From assembly GCF_048569485.1 (NCBI RefSeq), contig NW_027442220.1, positions 62,001 to 126,000 on the forward strand: a stretch of DNA of 64,000 nucleotides, written 5' to 3'. The position numbers and the translations under genes are program-made. This DNA comes from Anomaloglossus baeobatrachus. Lineage: Eukaryota; Chordata; Amphibia; Anura; Aromobatidae. The notes below the pieces were generated by a model. The model saw nothing but the letters and a program-made list of their open reading frames with translations. It did no database searches and had not been told where the DNA came from. Below, in pieces: positions 36,043-47,266 of this stretch (positions within the stretch are counted from its first letter, which is position 1; each line of letters begins with the position of its first letter).

Positions 36043-36229
36043 GGTGCACCGTTCCTGGAGGTACTGCAATACCAGGTCAATGCGTGGAGTGGACAGAGCA
36101 AGCTCTTTTTCCATCTCCCTGTTCTAAAAATCCATTTAATATATGGTCCCCAGATAGGGGACGTATCAGATATTAAACTGATAAGAACAGATACTACACT
36201 TGATCTTAGCCAAAAGGCCGAGAAGCGAT
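36043..36229 (-). ncRNA. RNU2: U2 snRNA, copy 18
   Basis: Identical to copy 1. A private change lies in the distal G-tract upstream (36462, CCCCACCCCC). Confidence 0.97.
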
Positions 36230-37620
36230 AACCAGAATTGGTTTGGGCCTCGAGTGGCACCCTGGCCTATGCCGGACACATCTTAGGGAGAGAGAGCGAG
36301 AGGGAGACAAACCCACGCCTACACAAGACATTTTGTCACCCAAGCCAACCCTTGAAAAGGCTGCTTTGCAGAGCAAAAACAAGAAGAATGGTGCGTTTTG
36401 CAGCCGCCGCCCACTGCAATGAATCTGAATAACTCCTCCTTTAGGGCGCAAGCAACTCCCCACCCCCTTGCAGTCTTTCCAATTCACGATACAAAAAGAC
36501 GGACAGGACAGGTTGCCTGACTTTCCGTCACTGCCACCCTTTGCCATCCTTACCCGTAGAAAGCCCTTTCATCATCCCCAAACCCTAATCTTTTCCCTTT
36601 CCTTCCCAGCCCCCAAACCCTGCCCTCTGTACCTTTCTCACCACCCGCTTCCCTTCTCCTGTCATCCCCCTACCACCCGGGAAAAAAAGAGATTGCCCCC
36701 TCCTTCCACTAGCCCACCCTCCCACCCAAAGAACAACTTCTTCTGCGCAGCTTGTTTTCTAGGCAGCAGCGCTATTGTGATGTCATCGGGGGGCATTGTG
36801 ACAAGCCGCCAGTGTTCCGTCTCTTCATGTTGTGCACAGTTCAAACGGAAAATACATCAACAGGCAGACTACAGAAAAGCTTACTATCAAAGGTTAGAGG
36901 GGGGCTTTCTCAGAGGGCTTTTTACAGTTTTTCTATTCCCAATTAGCCGTTTAAGTGTACTTATTGAAAGTAGTAATTCTTTCATAGGCCGCCCTTTCTT
37001 AGTATTTGACGTTCCTTATATTGCGGTATGAGGCTTCGCAGTAGGTTGCAAACATTCATCACCCATGACTGTCCCCAATTGAGCTCAGAAGCTCAATGTC
37101 TATCATGACCTCTCTTTTAGAATGTCCAAGAGCAAGCAAACTATTCCTCCAGGAGAGGGCGCCAACAGACTACTAAAGAGATCATCATTACTCAAAGAAA
37201 ACCCCAAAAACCAATGCATGATAGGAATAAACAGGTAACTTTCTTTGGAGTGGAAGCGGAGAGATCGCACCAGATGCCAATTCTAGATCTTATCACACCT
37301 GTGGTCACTGCAGCAGCAGGTGAATCCACTTTGTCCAAAAGGGATCTATTCCATTCAATTGCAAATGATCTAGATAAGACAGAGAACTGCAGCACGGGGA
37401 CATAGCCGAGTTGGTCAGGTTGAGTGGTGATGAGTTTGCTATTTGGATGAATAAAGAAAGTCAAAAGTGTGAAAGATAAAAAACAAAAGGAGGAAGTGTG
37501 AAAAGTGAATGGGCCAAATTGAGGTGCATATGAAGACGTATGCTTTCTTCCAATTCATTAAATCGGGCTAATATGAATCAGGTGAATTGAGTTCTGCTTT
37601 TGGAAACTGGGTTAAGAAGG

Positions 37621-37807
37621 GGTGCACCGTTCCTGGAGGTACTGCAATACCAGGTCAATGCGTGGAGTGGACAGAGCAAGCTCTTTTTCCATCTCCCTGT
37701 TCTAAAAATCCATTTAATATATGGTCCCCAGATAGGGGACGTATCAGATATTAAACTGATAAGAACAGATACTACACTTGATCTTAGCCAAAAGGCCGAG
37801 AAGCGAT
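37621..37807 (-). ncRNA. RNU2: U2 snRNA, copy 19
   Basis: Identical to copy 1. Confidence 0.97.
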
Positions 37808-39198
37808 AACCAGAATTGGTTTGGGCCTCGAGTGGCACCCTGGCCTATGCCGGACACATCTTAGGGAGAGAGAGCGAGAGGGAGACAAACCCACGCCTAC
37901 ACAAGACATTTTGTCACCCAAGCCAACCCTTGAAAAGGCTGCTTTGCAGAGCAAAAACAAGAAGAATGGTGCGTTTTGCAGCCGCCGCCCACTGCAATGA
38001 ATCTGAATAACTCCTCCTTTAGGGCGCAAGCAACTCCCCTCCCCCTTGCAGTCTTTCCAATTCACGATACAAAAAGACGGACAGGACAGGTTGCCTGACT
38101 TTCCGTCACTGCCACCCTTTGCCATCCTTACCCGTAGAAAGCCCTTTCATCATCCCCAAACCCTAATCTTTTCCCTTTCCTTCCCAGCCCCCAAACCCTG
38201 CCCTCTGTACCTTTCTCACCACCCGCTTCCCTTCTCCTGTCATCCCCCTACCACCCGGGAAAAAAAGAGATTGCCCCCTCCTTCCACTAGCCCACCCTCC
38301 CACCCAAAGAACAACTTCTTCTGCGCAGCTTGTTTTCTAGGCAGCAGCGCTATTGTGATGTCATCGGGGGGCATTGTGACAAGCCGCCAGTGTTCCGTCT
38401 CTTCATGTTGTGCACAGTTCAAACGGAAAATACATCAACAGGCAGACTACAGAAAAGCTTACTATCAAAGGTTAGAGGGGGGCTTTCTCAGAGGGCTTTT
38501 TACAGTTTTTCTATTCCCAATTAGCCGTTTAAGTGTACTTATTGAAAGTAGTAATTCTTTCATAGGCCGCCCTTTCTTAGTATTTGACGTTCCTTATATT
38601 GCGGTATGAGGCTTCGCAGTAGGTTGCAAACATTCATCACCCATGACTGTCCCCAATTGAGCTCAGAAGCTCAATGTCTATCATGACCTCTCTTTTAGAA
38701 TGTCCAAGAGCAAGCAAACTATTCCTCCAGGAGAGGGCGCCAACAGACTACTAAAGAGATCATCATTACTCAAAGAAAACCCCAAAAACCAATGCATGAT
38801 AGGAATAAACAGGTAACTTTCTTTGGAGTGGAAGCGGAGAGATCGCACCAGATGCCAATTCTAGATCTTATCACACCTGTGGTCACTGCAGCAGCAGGTG
38901 AATCCACTTTGTCCAAAAGGGATCTATTCCATTCAATTGCAAATGATCTAGATAAGACAGAGAACTGCAGCACGGGGACATAGCCGAGTTGGTCAGGTTG
39001 AGTGGTGATGAGTTTGCTATTTGGATGAATAAAGAAAGTCAAAAGTGTGAAAGATAAAAAACAAAAGGAGGAAGTGTGAAAAGTGAATGGGCCAAATTGA
39101 GGTGCATATGAAGACGTATGCTTTCTTCCAATTCATTAAATCGGGCTAATATGAATCAGGTGAATTGAGTTCTGCTTTTGGAAACTGGGTTAAGAAGG

Positions 39199-39348
39199 GG
39201 TGCACCGTTCCTGGAGGTACTGCAATACCAGGTCAATGCGTGGAGTGGACAGAGCAAGCTCTTTTTCCATCTCCCTGTTCTAAAAATCCATTTAATATAT
39301 GGTCCCCAGATAGGGGACGTATCAGATATTAAACTGATAAGAACAGAT
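39199..39348 (-). pseudogene. U2 locus 20, 3' part (nt 38-187)
   Basis: The 3' part of U2 cut by short element D. Confidence 0.95.
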
Positions 39349-40190
39349 TTTTTTATTTAATGAAGCTTTCCAAAGCACCGCAAAAATGCATGACCGAAGT
39401 CACACCAAAAACAGTGCAAAGGCTAGGATTCGTGTGGACCCCTCCGTGAGAAGAGGATCCCCAAAAATCAACCCCGTCCCTCCGAGCCAGAAGGCCACAG
39501 CGAGGGTCAGGGATCTTCGGTGCTCCCCCAAGCCGAAGCCTGGTTGAGCCTTGTTGTTGCTCCCAGCGTCCACCGAGGCATCTTACCCAAGTGGAGTAGG
39601 GAGCTACTAGTCGTTGGTTTCGCAGCCGAGACTGCCCGGACCGTCAACCGGTGTTGGTTTCTCAGCCCAAGGCTGACCGGACCTCCAACCGGGTGTTGGT
39701 TTCTCAGCCCAAGGCTGACCGGACCTCCAACCGGGTGTTGGTTTCTCAGCCCAAGGCTAACCGGACCTCCAACCGGGTGTTGGTTTCTCAGCCAAAGCTG
39801 ACCCGGACCTCCAACCGGGTGTTGGTTTCTCAGCCCAAAGCTGACCGGACCTCCGACCGGGATTATAAAAATTTCCCTTCTTAGCCAGAAGGCCGGGATA
39901 GGGCAATATGCTTGGAAAGTATGAATAGGCAAGGCGCGGCGTGCGACAGAGTCTGAGGCTTACCAGGGTCCCAACCTAGCAAGTTCAGACTCCCTCCAGG
40001 GTGTCCATTCCTGGGGCACATTGCACCATAACCCCCACACTTACTCAGTCTAATAGCCTCGATCCTGGTAGGGCCATGGTTTCCTCTAGATGGATATACT
40101 ATCCTCCCAAAGTACTAATAAGCGCAACCTTCCAGTGTGCATTGCATCATTGTACTAAGGTGGCCGGAGCCTTAAACCACCTTTTCGAAT
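39349..40190 (-). mobile_element. U2-targeted short element D (SINE-like)
   Basis: An 842-bp family member with five 42-bp repeats and a 3-bp target duplication (GAT). Its tail is ATTAAATAAAAAAA, changed from TCAAAAA. The 3' half is the C subtype. The region 39905-40020 has many private differences (GGCAAGGCGCGGCGTGCGAC), while the 5' terminal 170 bp return to the A/E subtype. Its U2-like patch (39890-39909, CTTAGCCAGAAGGCCGGGAT) is the closest to U2, at 17 of 20. Confidence 0.85.
39653..39862 (-). repeat. 42-bp minisatellite in element D (5 copies)
   Basis: Five units, the first two identical (AAGGCTGACCGG form), suggesting recent unit duplication. Confidence 0.9.
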
Positions 40191-40230
40191 GATACTACAC
40201 TTGATCTTAGCCAAAAGGCCGAGAAGCGAT
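40191..40230 (-). pseudogene. U2 locus 20, 5' part (nt 1-40)
   Basis: U2 start through nt 40; upstream region intact. Confidence 0.95.
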
Positions 40231-41621
40231 AACCAGAATTGGTTTGGGCCTCGAGTGGCACCCTGGCCTATGCCGGACACATCTTAGGGAGAGAGAGCGA
40301 GAGGGAGACAAACCCACGCCTACACAAGACATTTTGTCACCCAAGCCAACCCTTGAAAAGGCTGCTTTGCAGAGCAAAAACAAGAAGAATGGTGCGTTTT
40401 GCAGCCGCCGCCCACTGCAATGAATCTGAATAACTCCTCCTTTAGGGCGCAAGCAACTCCCCTCCCCCTTGCAGTCTTTCCAATTCACGATACAAAAAGA
40501 CGGACAGGACAGGTTGCCTGACTTTCCGTCACTGCCACCCTTTGCCATCCTTACCCGTAGAAAGCCCTTTCATCATCCCCAAACCCTAATCTTTTCCCTT
40601 TCCTTCCCAGCCCCCAAACCCTGCCCTCTGTACCTTTCTCACCACCCGCTTCCCTTCTCCTGTCATCCCCCTACCACCCGGGAAAAAAAGAGATTGCCCC
40701 CTCCTTCCACTAGCCCACCCTCCCACCCAAAGAACAACTTCTTCTGCGCAGCTTGTTTTCTAGGCAGCAGCGCTATTGTGATGTCATCGGGGGGCATTGT
40801 GACAAGCCGCCAGTGTTCCGTCTCTTCATGTTGTGCACAGTTCAAACGGAAAATACATCAACAGGCAGACTACAGAAAAGCTTACTATCAAAGGTTAGAG
40901 GGGGGCTTTCTCAGAGGGCTTTTTACAGTTTTTCTATTCCCAATTAGCCGTTTAAGTGTACTTATTGAAAGTAGTAATTCTTTCATAGGCCACCCTTTCT
41001 TAGTATTTGACGTTCCTTATATTGCGGTATGAGGCTTCGCAGTAGGTTGCAAACATTCATCACCCATGACTGTCCCCAATTGAGCTCAGAAGCTCAATGT
41101 CTATCATGACCTCTCTTTTAGAATGTCCAAGAGCAAGCAAACTATTCCACCAGGAGAGGGCGCCAACAGACTACTAAAGAGATCATCATTACTCAAAGAA
41201 AACCCCAAAAACCAATGCATGATAGGAATAAACAGGTAACTTTCTTTGGAGTGGAAGCGGAGAGATCGCACCAGATGCCAATTCTAGATCTTATCACACC
41301 TGTGGTCACTGCAGCAGCAGGTGAATCCACTTTGTCCAAAAGGGATCTATTCCATTCAATTGCAAATGATCTAGATAAGACAGAGAACTGCAGCACGGGG
41401 ACATAGCCGAGTTGGTCAGGTTGAGTGGTGATGAGTTTGCTATTTGGATGAATAAAGAAAGTCAAAAGTGTGAAAGATAAAAAACAAAAGGAGGAAGTGT
41501 GAAAAGTGAATGGGCCAAATTGAGGTGCATATGAAGACGTATGCTTTCTTCCAATTCATTAAATCGGGCTAATATGAATCAGGTGAATTGAGTTCTGCTT
41601 TTGGAAACTGGGTTAAGAAGG

Positions 41622-41771
41622 GGTGCACCGTTCCTGGAGGTACTGCAATACCAGGTCAATGCGTGGAGTGGACAGAGCAAGCTCTTTTTCCATCTCCCTG
41701 TTCTAAAAATCCATTTAATATATGGTCCCCAGATAGGGGACGTATCAGATATTAAACTGATAAGAACAGAT
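41622..41771 (-). pseudogene. U2 locus 21, 3' part (nt 38-187)
   Basis: The 3' part of U2 cut by LINE-2, with the 3' box retained. Confidence 0.95.
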
Positions 41772-42012
41772 CACGTTTCAAACAAGCTTTATTGATTCAT
41801 AGCACATAACAAAGAGAGAACAAAAACCATCTATTTTCACAGAATGATAAAAACACAGTAAAATGACAATTAATATTCAACTCTTTCAAATAGCAGTAAA
41901 ATATGGCATAAAATCAATAAAAAGCAATGCATAAAACCAACAAAACAAGGTTTCATATAAAACATGACATAAAAGCATATATTAAAAGGCAAATAAAACC
42001 ATTAAAAAATAG
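41772..42012 (-). other. LINE-2 3' UTR
   Basis: AT-rich and T-rich in the sense strand. AATAAA at 41788-41793 lies 16 nt before the end, followed by GCTTGTTTGAAACGTG. There is no A-tail and no similarity to the LINE-1 terminal sequence. Confidence 0.7.
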
Positions 42013-45000
42013 TTATAAATACATATAAGTGTTCCAGATTTGGAGACACCACGCCTTTTTTGCTTCTTGTGTGCCTAGCGCTTTACAATCTCTCAGGTAA
42101 TAGGTGTACATTTCACATAGCGCCAGGCCAATACAATCTTTAATAGGAATACAGTCATGTTTAAACAATAAAATATTACGTGTTTTCCATAATGCCTCTT
42201 TGAAACTGTTTATTATGAGCCATGCTACTCTTGCTTGTGACATGTTGGGACATTCAAGAAAACCGTATAAAATTACATCACAATTCAACACTCTCAGACC
42301 ACACACCCATTTCAACAGAGTGCCCACTGTTTGCCATAGGCCTTGTGCAAAGGGACAGTACCAAAACAGGTGAAATACGGTCTCCTCCTGTGCACACCTG
42401 TCCCTGGGGCACCGGGCGCTCGCCACCAATCCTCTATGATGTTGAAAGGCCCTGGTGGGCAGACACTGATGGACTATCTGCCAAGCGAGGTCCTTTTGTG
42501 TGTTCCCCAGGGCAGGACATGCTACATTATTCCAAATTAACTGGCACCTGGAGACAGAGAAATTAGCCACATCTTCCATTACCTCCTGTCCCTTGCAGAC
42601 AAACGTGAGCTTTTTTTGGTCTGAGAGGACCTGCGGGTCAACATTAGTTAAATCATAGTCATCAATTACTTTAGTTAAAACTTCATAATGTTTCGGGGGA
42701 GACAACAGAAAAGGACAGTTAGATTGCATTTCAATCTGCAACTTCCTAAAGAGGAACCCTGTGCAATAATGGAGAAAACATGAGAAAGCCCCTTCCATCT
42801 TAATACATTTGTAACAGAATACAAAAAACTTAATAAAAATAAACAGTTGTAGGTCTGGGAGGCCCTTACCACCATTTTTTTTACTTTTACAGACCACCAC
42901 CCTCCTCAGCTTCTCCATTTTTGACCCCCATAAAAAGTAAAATAGGGGCTTTTGCAGTCTTTTCATATACAGGGAATTTGGAGGGAAAACCATGGCAGCA
43001 TATAAAATAATTGGAAGCAAAACCATTTTAATTACCAGGATCTTCCCCTCCATTGACAGTTTCCTTAGTTGCCACAAAGAAATTTTCTGGTCTATTTTAC
43101 CCAGTACTGAGTCCCAGTTTTTTTGACCGTCATTTTCTGCATTAAATAGGACCCCCAATATTTTAATGCCTTCTGTTTGTACTGGGATTTTGGGGGGGTC
43201 TGGCTCCCATTGTCCCACCGTCATGCAATCACATTTACTCACATTGAGTTTAAAACCAGAGCCTAAGCTAAAAATTTCGGTGTCCAGGATTGCTCTGTTA
43301 ACAGCAGCCGTGTTCGTACAATACAATGAAACATCGTCCATATAAGCTAGGGCCTTGACCTGCTGTCCTCCCCCCCCCTGGGATGGGGACCCCTCTAATA
43401 ACATTATCATCCCGTAACCGACACAAGAGGGGCTCAATGGCGCATATAAAAAGAAGGGGGGACATGGGGCACCCCTGTTTCACCCCAGACAGCAAAGCCA
43501 CTTCCTGTGTAAAAAAACCATTAATTAAAACCTGGGAAAAAGATTCTTTGTATAAAAGTCCTATTTTTTCTATAAAAACCATGGGGAAGCCCATTCTCTC
43601 CATTACTTTAAAAAGATAAAAATGCGAGACCCTGTCAAAAGCCTTTTGGAAATCTAAAGATAAGATTGCCAGCGGCTGTTTGCGTTCCTTCTGGTACCAT
43701 ATGATATCCCGTATTAAGTTTAGATGTTCCCATATGGACCTCCCTGGGATGCCGCATACCTGATTTGGGTGAACTATACTTTTAATGACTGTTTTCATCC
43801 GTATGGCAATCACCCTGGCTATGATTTTATAATCGGTATTCAACAGGGATATTGGTCTCCAGTTCTCCAGTTTAGTTTTATCACCCTTTTTATAAATTAA
43901 AGTGATAATGCTATGTCTCCAAGAATGAGGCAATAAATTAACCTTAAAAACTTCACTAAAAACCTGTAAAATATCGGCTTTGATAAAATCCCAGAAAGTT
44001 AAATAAAACTCAATGGGGAGACCGTCCGACCCCGGGGCTTTACCTTTATGAAAGCCCTTCAGGGCCTCCTCGATCTCCTCCTGGTTAATTTCATCACATA
44101 AAAAATCCTGGTCATTTTTACTTAAAACCTGGGATAAAAAATTAAGATTATCAGCAAGAGTAAAATCATCAATATTTTTAAGGTTAAAAAGATCAGAATA
44201 AAAATTGAAAGCCTCATTTAAAATAGCACTTGTGGAGGATTGGCCCTCTAATTCCTCAATGATGTGTTTACGCTCCCCCACTTTTTTAAAAAAATACCTT
44301 GAACAAGTCTCCCCCTCCTCCAAATGTTTTACCCGGGCACTAAAAATAATCTCCTTTCCTTTCTGTTCAAGGTATTTCTGAATCTCCATCTTAAGTTTGA
44401 CTATATCGCTCTCAACCTCAGGTACACCCCATCCTTTTAACCTATGGAGAGTTTGCAGACGAATATTAAAATCCTTAAAACATTTCCTTTTTTCCTGGGC
44501 TTTCTTTTTCCCCATTTTTATAAAGAAATCCTTTACTCTTACTTTAACACACTCCCACCACCCCAGCATGGTTTGGTCAGGGTGTTTGCACTTCCTCCAA
44601 GTTTTATACTTATTAATAAAATCAGCCCTGATTTTTTCATCCTGCAAAAGCGTTACATTTAATCTCCAAACACTTTTCCCAGTTCTTTCCTCACCTGGGT
44701 ACATCTGGGTGGTGTGTAAGAGCTTGTGGTCAGAAAATATGTTGTCCATCAGGCCGGCTGCTTTCAACTTAAAAACTCCTGTGGAAGGGAAAATAAAATC
44801 TATACGAGAGGATACCACCCCCCCACTCCACGTGAAACCAGGGTCAGTCGGGTGGCTCCTCCTCCAAGCATCAAACAGTTTAAAATCAGTTAAAATGTGT
44901 TGAATTTGACTAGAAGTTTTGTCAATATTGCAAGAAATACCTCCCCCACTCCTCCCCTCCCCCATCATAACACAGTTAAAATCTCCCCCTAAGACCATAG

Positions 45001-45409
45001 CGGAAGAACCTGTCAAAAATAGGGGAAGATTGCTGAAAAGGGAGGAACGGTCATTTTTTTCAGGGGAAGCATAAATATTCATAAAATCACATTTAAAACC
45101 ATTAAAAACTGTTTGCGTTAAAAGAGCACGACCAGGAACAATTTCAGTTATTGACAGTATATCCACATTATGTCCCTTGAACAGGATTCCCACCCCAGCT
45201 GACTTATTGTCACAAGACCCCGACCACACAGAGGGTCCTGCAGACCAGTCCTTTTTCAGCTCGGGGTAAGAGAGTTCATGCTCAATTCCACATTCTTGTA
45301 GAAAGAAAACGTCAAAGCTTAATGTCAGTAGCCAAGCAAAAAGAGCCGCTCTCCTCACTGGGCTCTTCAGGCTTCTCACATTTAAAGAAGCAATACGAAT
45401 GTCCGCCAT
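42013..45409 (-). pseudogene. LINE-2 ORF2: AP endonuclease-reverse transcriptase, one frameshift
   Basis: About 1130 codons, as in LINE-1 ORF2. The endonuclease has N10, E39 (FLQE), GGDFN, SRIDF and SDH. The reverse transcriptase has SLDFQKAFDRV, SGVKQGCPMSPLLF and YMDD. The C-terminus has a cysteine/histidine zinc motif (CPRDRC...H...C). The frame running from the ATG at 45407-45409 leaves register at a run of nine G (43370-43378), just before YMDD, and the rest of the protein continues in another frame to 42013. A single-base length change in a homopolymer may be a true break or a sequencing error. The ORF1 stop and this ATG are separated by one nucleotide (TAATATG), the layout of stop-restart translation. 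Confidence 0.88.
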
Positions 45410-45410
45410 A

Positions 45411-47057
45411 TTAATGTTTCTTTTTTAACTCCTCACTTTCCATCTCAATCTCAATGAGACGGGCAGCCGATGTAGCAGAAGAAACAGTGTCCAAGCTACT
45501 AGTGTCACTATCGGACGCTTCATACAACACATCACCCTCAGGGTCACTGGGTGGGGATAATACCTCACAAAAATAGAGCTTCGATAAGCGATCCTCAGAG
45601 TCACCTTCCCGACCTCGTTTTTTGCAGGCACTGACATCCATCTGGGACTCCTCCTCCCGTACCTCCGGGGGTAGAACTCCAACTTGGCCAACCAGGTCAT
45701 CAGGGGATGCCACCACTTGACTGGAATGAACGGCAGGGCAATCCTCATCAGGATGGTCATCAGAACGCGTGGCATCATGGTTGTCATCATGTACATCACC
45801 AGGATGGTCATCACGGGAGGCCTCAGGACCCTCCGAGAGGCAGTCAACAGGACGGGCACCAAGGAAGTCATCTGGCTGGTCATCCAATCGGTCCCTCGGC
45901 TCCAAGGAAGACATCGGGGTCTCTGGAACAACTGGAAAAGAAACCTCCGCCACACTGCGAGCATTGCCCCCATCAGCTGGGTCAAGTGCTCCAGATTTTT
46001 GTTTGTTCTTTTTTCTCTGGCCCTTGGGCCCTTCCTCAGTCCTATGCTGAGGTTCACCCGACTCCTCACCAGTCAAAACCTGGGCTTCTGCATAAGTGGG
46101 TTCACAGTCGGCCGCATAGACAATCGCAGGGTCACGCAACAGGTTTACATGGAGCGCAACAGATGGAAGAGACTGTTTCCGACCCGCAGTTACGTCCGAG
46201 TAGGAGCGAACAGAAGTCCCCGATTTGGCCGTACCGGCAGCAGTAGGCACTCCTGCGGAACTAGCCGCAGTCATACGGGAGCCTCTCTCTGGTTTTGGTC
46301 GCATCGGACAGTTGCTGAAAAGATGGGTACTTCCACCACAGCCACTGCAGGTCTTCTCTTTTTTACAGTCTCTGGACGTGTGTCCCCAATCGCCACAATT
46401 GTGGCACCGAACCATCTTTTCTTTGCCACACTCCCTCTGCATATGTCCTGTGTCGCCACAGTTCCTACATCGGTTAACCTGCCCGTTGAAGAACAGGTAA
46501 CCGTGCTCTTTTCCAATCACCACCAAGGATGGAGGGTGCATGAAACCCTCCACCCCATCCGGATCAGGGTTGAAACGGACCATAAAGCGTCTCTTTCCGC
46601 ACCAGAGACCACTCTTGCCCAAAACTTTCCCTGTGGATCGTACCGATACACAGTATCGCCTCAAGAATAACATGATGTCATCCTCAGGGACAAACGGACT
46701 GTGCATGTACACCACCAGGGTCACCTCATCGCCACCGTACAAACATGTACAGACCATGTCATCCAGCAGCGGATGGTTGCTGTGGATTCTGACAAGGTCA
46801 TGGAATGACCGACAAGCCGCTCGGGAATCCAACGTCAGGATGTATGTGTTCTGCCCCCTCTCCTGCAGGCAGTACACTTCACTCCTTGTCACGCCCAACA
46901 GACCCTGTAGGATCTGTGTGAAGAAGGCCCCAGGGTTGTCAAAACCCACATTGGTCGCAGGGACCACAATTTTAAAGGAATTCTTCAGCTGGCCGGAGCC
47001 AGTGAAGCTCACATAAGTGCAAGGCATAGCACTCGGGTATAAAGACTTACCGTCCAA
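45411..47057 (-). CDS. LINE-2 ORF1 protein: CCHC zinc-knuckle RNA-binding protein
   Basis: 548 residues from an ATG at 47055-47057; a second ATG at codon 11 is an alternative start. The N-terminal globular part (about 15-185) has an LDSRAACRSFHDLVRIH stretch and a GKSGLWCGKRRFMVRF segment matching the position of FWTGKWSVTVRL in LINE-1. Three CCHC knuckles lie at about 197-250. The C-terminal half is low-complexity: D/H-rich (DDHPGDVHDDNHDATRSDDH), then S/E-rich, ending KKKH. Expected role is RNA binding in the retrotransposition particle. Intact, unlike the downstream ORF2. Sequence GGTAAGT, a perfect 5' splice-site core, lies in codons 3-5. Confidence 0.88.
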   Translation of the reverse strand: MDGKSLYPSAMPCTYVSFTGSGQLKNSFKIVVPATNVGFDNPGAFFTQILQGLLGVTRSEVYCLQERGQNTYILTLDSRAACRSFHDLVRIHSNHPLLDDMVCTCLYGGDEVTLVVYMHSPFVPEDDIMLFLRRYCVSVRSTGKVLGKSGLWCGKRRFMVRFNPDPDGVEGFMHPPSLVVIGKEHGYLFFNGQVNRCRNCGDTGHMQRECGKEKMVRCHNCGDWGHTSRDCKKEKTCSGCGGSTHLFSNCPMRPKPERGSRMTAASSAGVPTAAGTAKSGTSVRSYSDVTAGRKQSLPSVALHVNLLRDPAIVYAADCEPTYAEAQVLTGEESGEPQHRTEEGPKGQRKKNKQKSGALDPADGGNARSVAEVSFPVVPETPMSSLEPRDRLDDQPDDFLGARPVDCLSEGPEASRDDHPGDVHDDNHDATRSDDHPDEDCPAVHSSQVVASPDDLVGQVGVLPPEVREEESQMDVSACKKRGREGDSEDRLSKLYFCEVLSPPSDPEGDVLYEASDSDTSSLDTVSSATSAARLIEIEMESEELKKKH

Positions 47058-47237
47058 GACGGGTTCGGCCTTTCACCGGGGATCACTCCTCGTTGCTCAG
47101 GGACTAATCCGGCTCCCTAATAGCAGCAGGGGGGTGAAGTCCCACCGTGAGGTGAAACGATCCCCCCAGGCCAAAGAGCCGGGTACCCCGAGCACCTTCC
47201 AGCCAAAGCCAGGCACAAAACAGTGAAGCTCTGCACC
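47058..47237 (-). other. LINE-2 5' UTR
   Basis: About 180 nt, moderately GC-rich and rich in short G and C runs, with no recognised promoter. The boundary with U2 is uncertain by about 4 nt because CACCTGATC resembles the target CACTTGATC. Confidence 0.6.
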
Positions 47238-47266
47238 TGATCTTAGCCAAAAGGCCGAGAAGCGAT
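47238..47266 (-). pseudogene. U2 locus 21, 5' part (about nt 1-29)
   Basis: U2 start with only about 29 nt left, the shortest of the seven 5' remnants. It reflects a target deletion on LINE-2 insertion. Upstream region intact. Confidence 0.92.

Larger units (their letters stand above)
41772..47237 (-). mobile_element. LINE-2: second, distinct U2-specific Tx1-clade LINE
   Basis: About 5.47 kb in the same site and orientation as LINE-1. Its 3' junction is at the identical nucleotide. At the 5' junction about 8 bp of U2 are missing (4 bp if one mismatch is allowed), so there is no target duplication. Parts: 180-nt 5' UTR, ORF1, TAATATG junction, ORF2, 241-nt AT-rich 3' UTR. Domain order equals LINE-1, but sequence and base composition differ strongly and the 3' tail (GTTTGAAACGTG) is unrelated. 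The two therefore belong to separate families. One apparent frameshift in ORF2. Confidence 0.88.
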
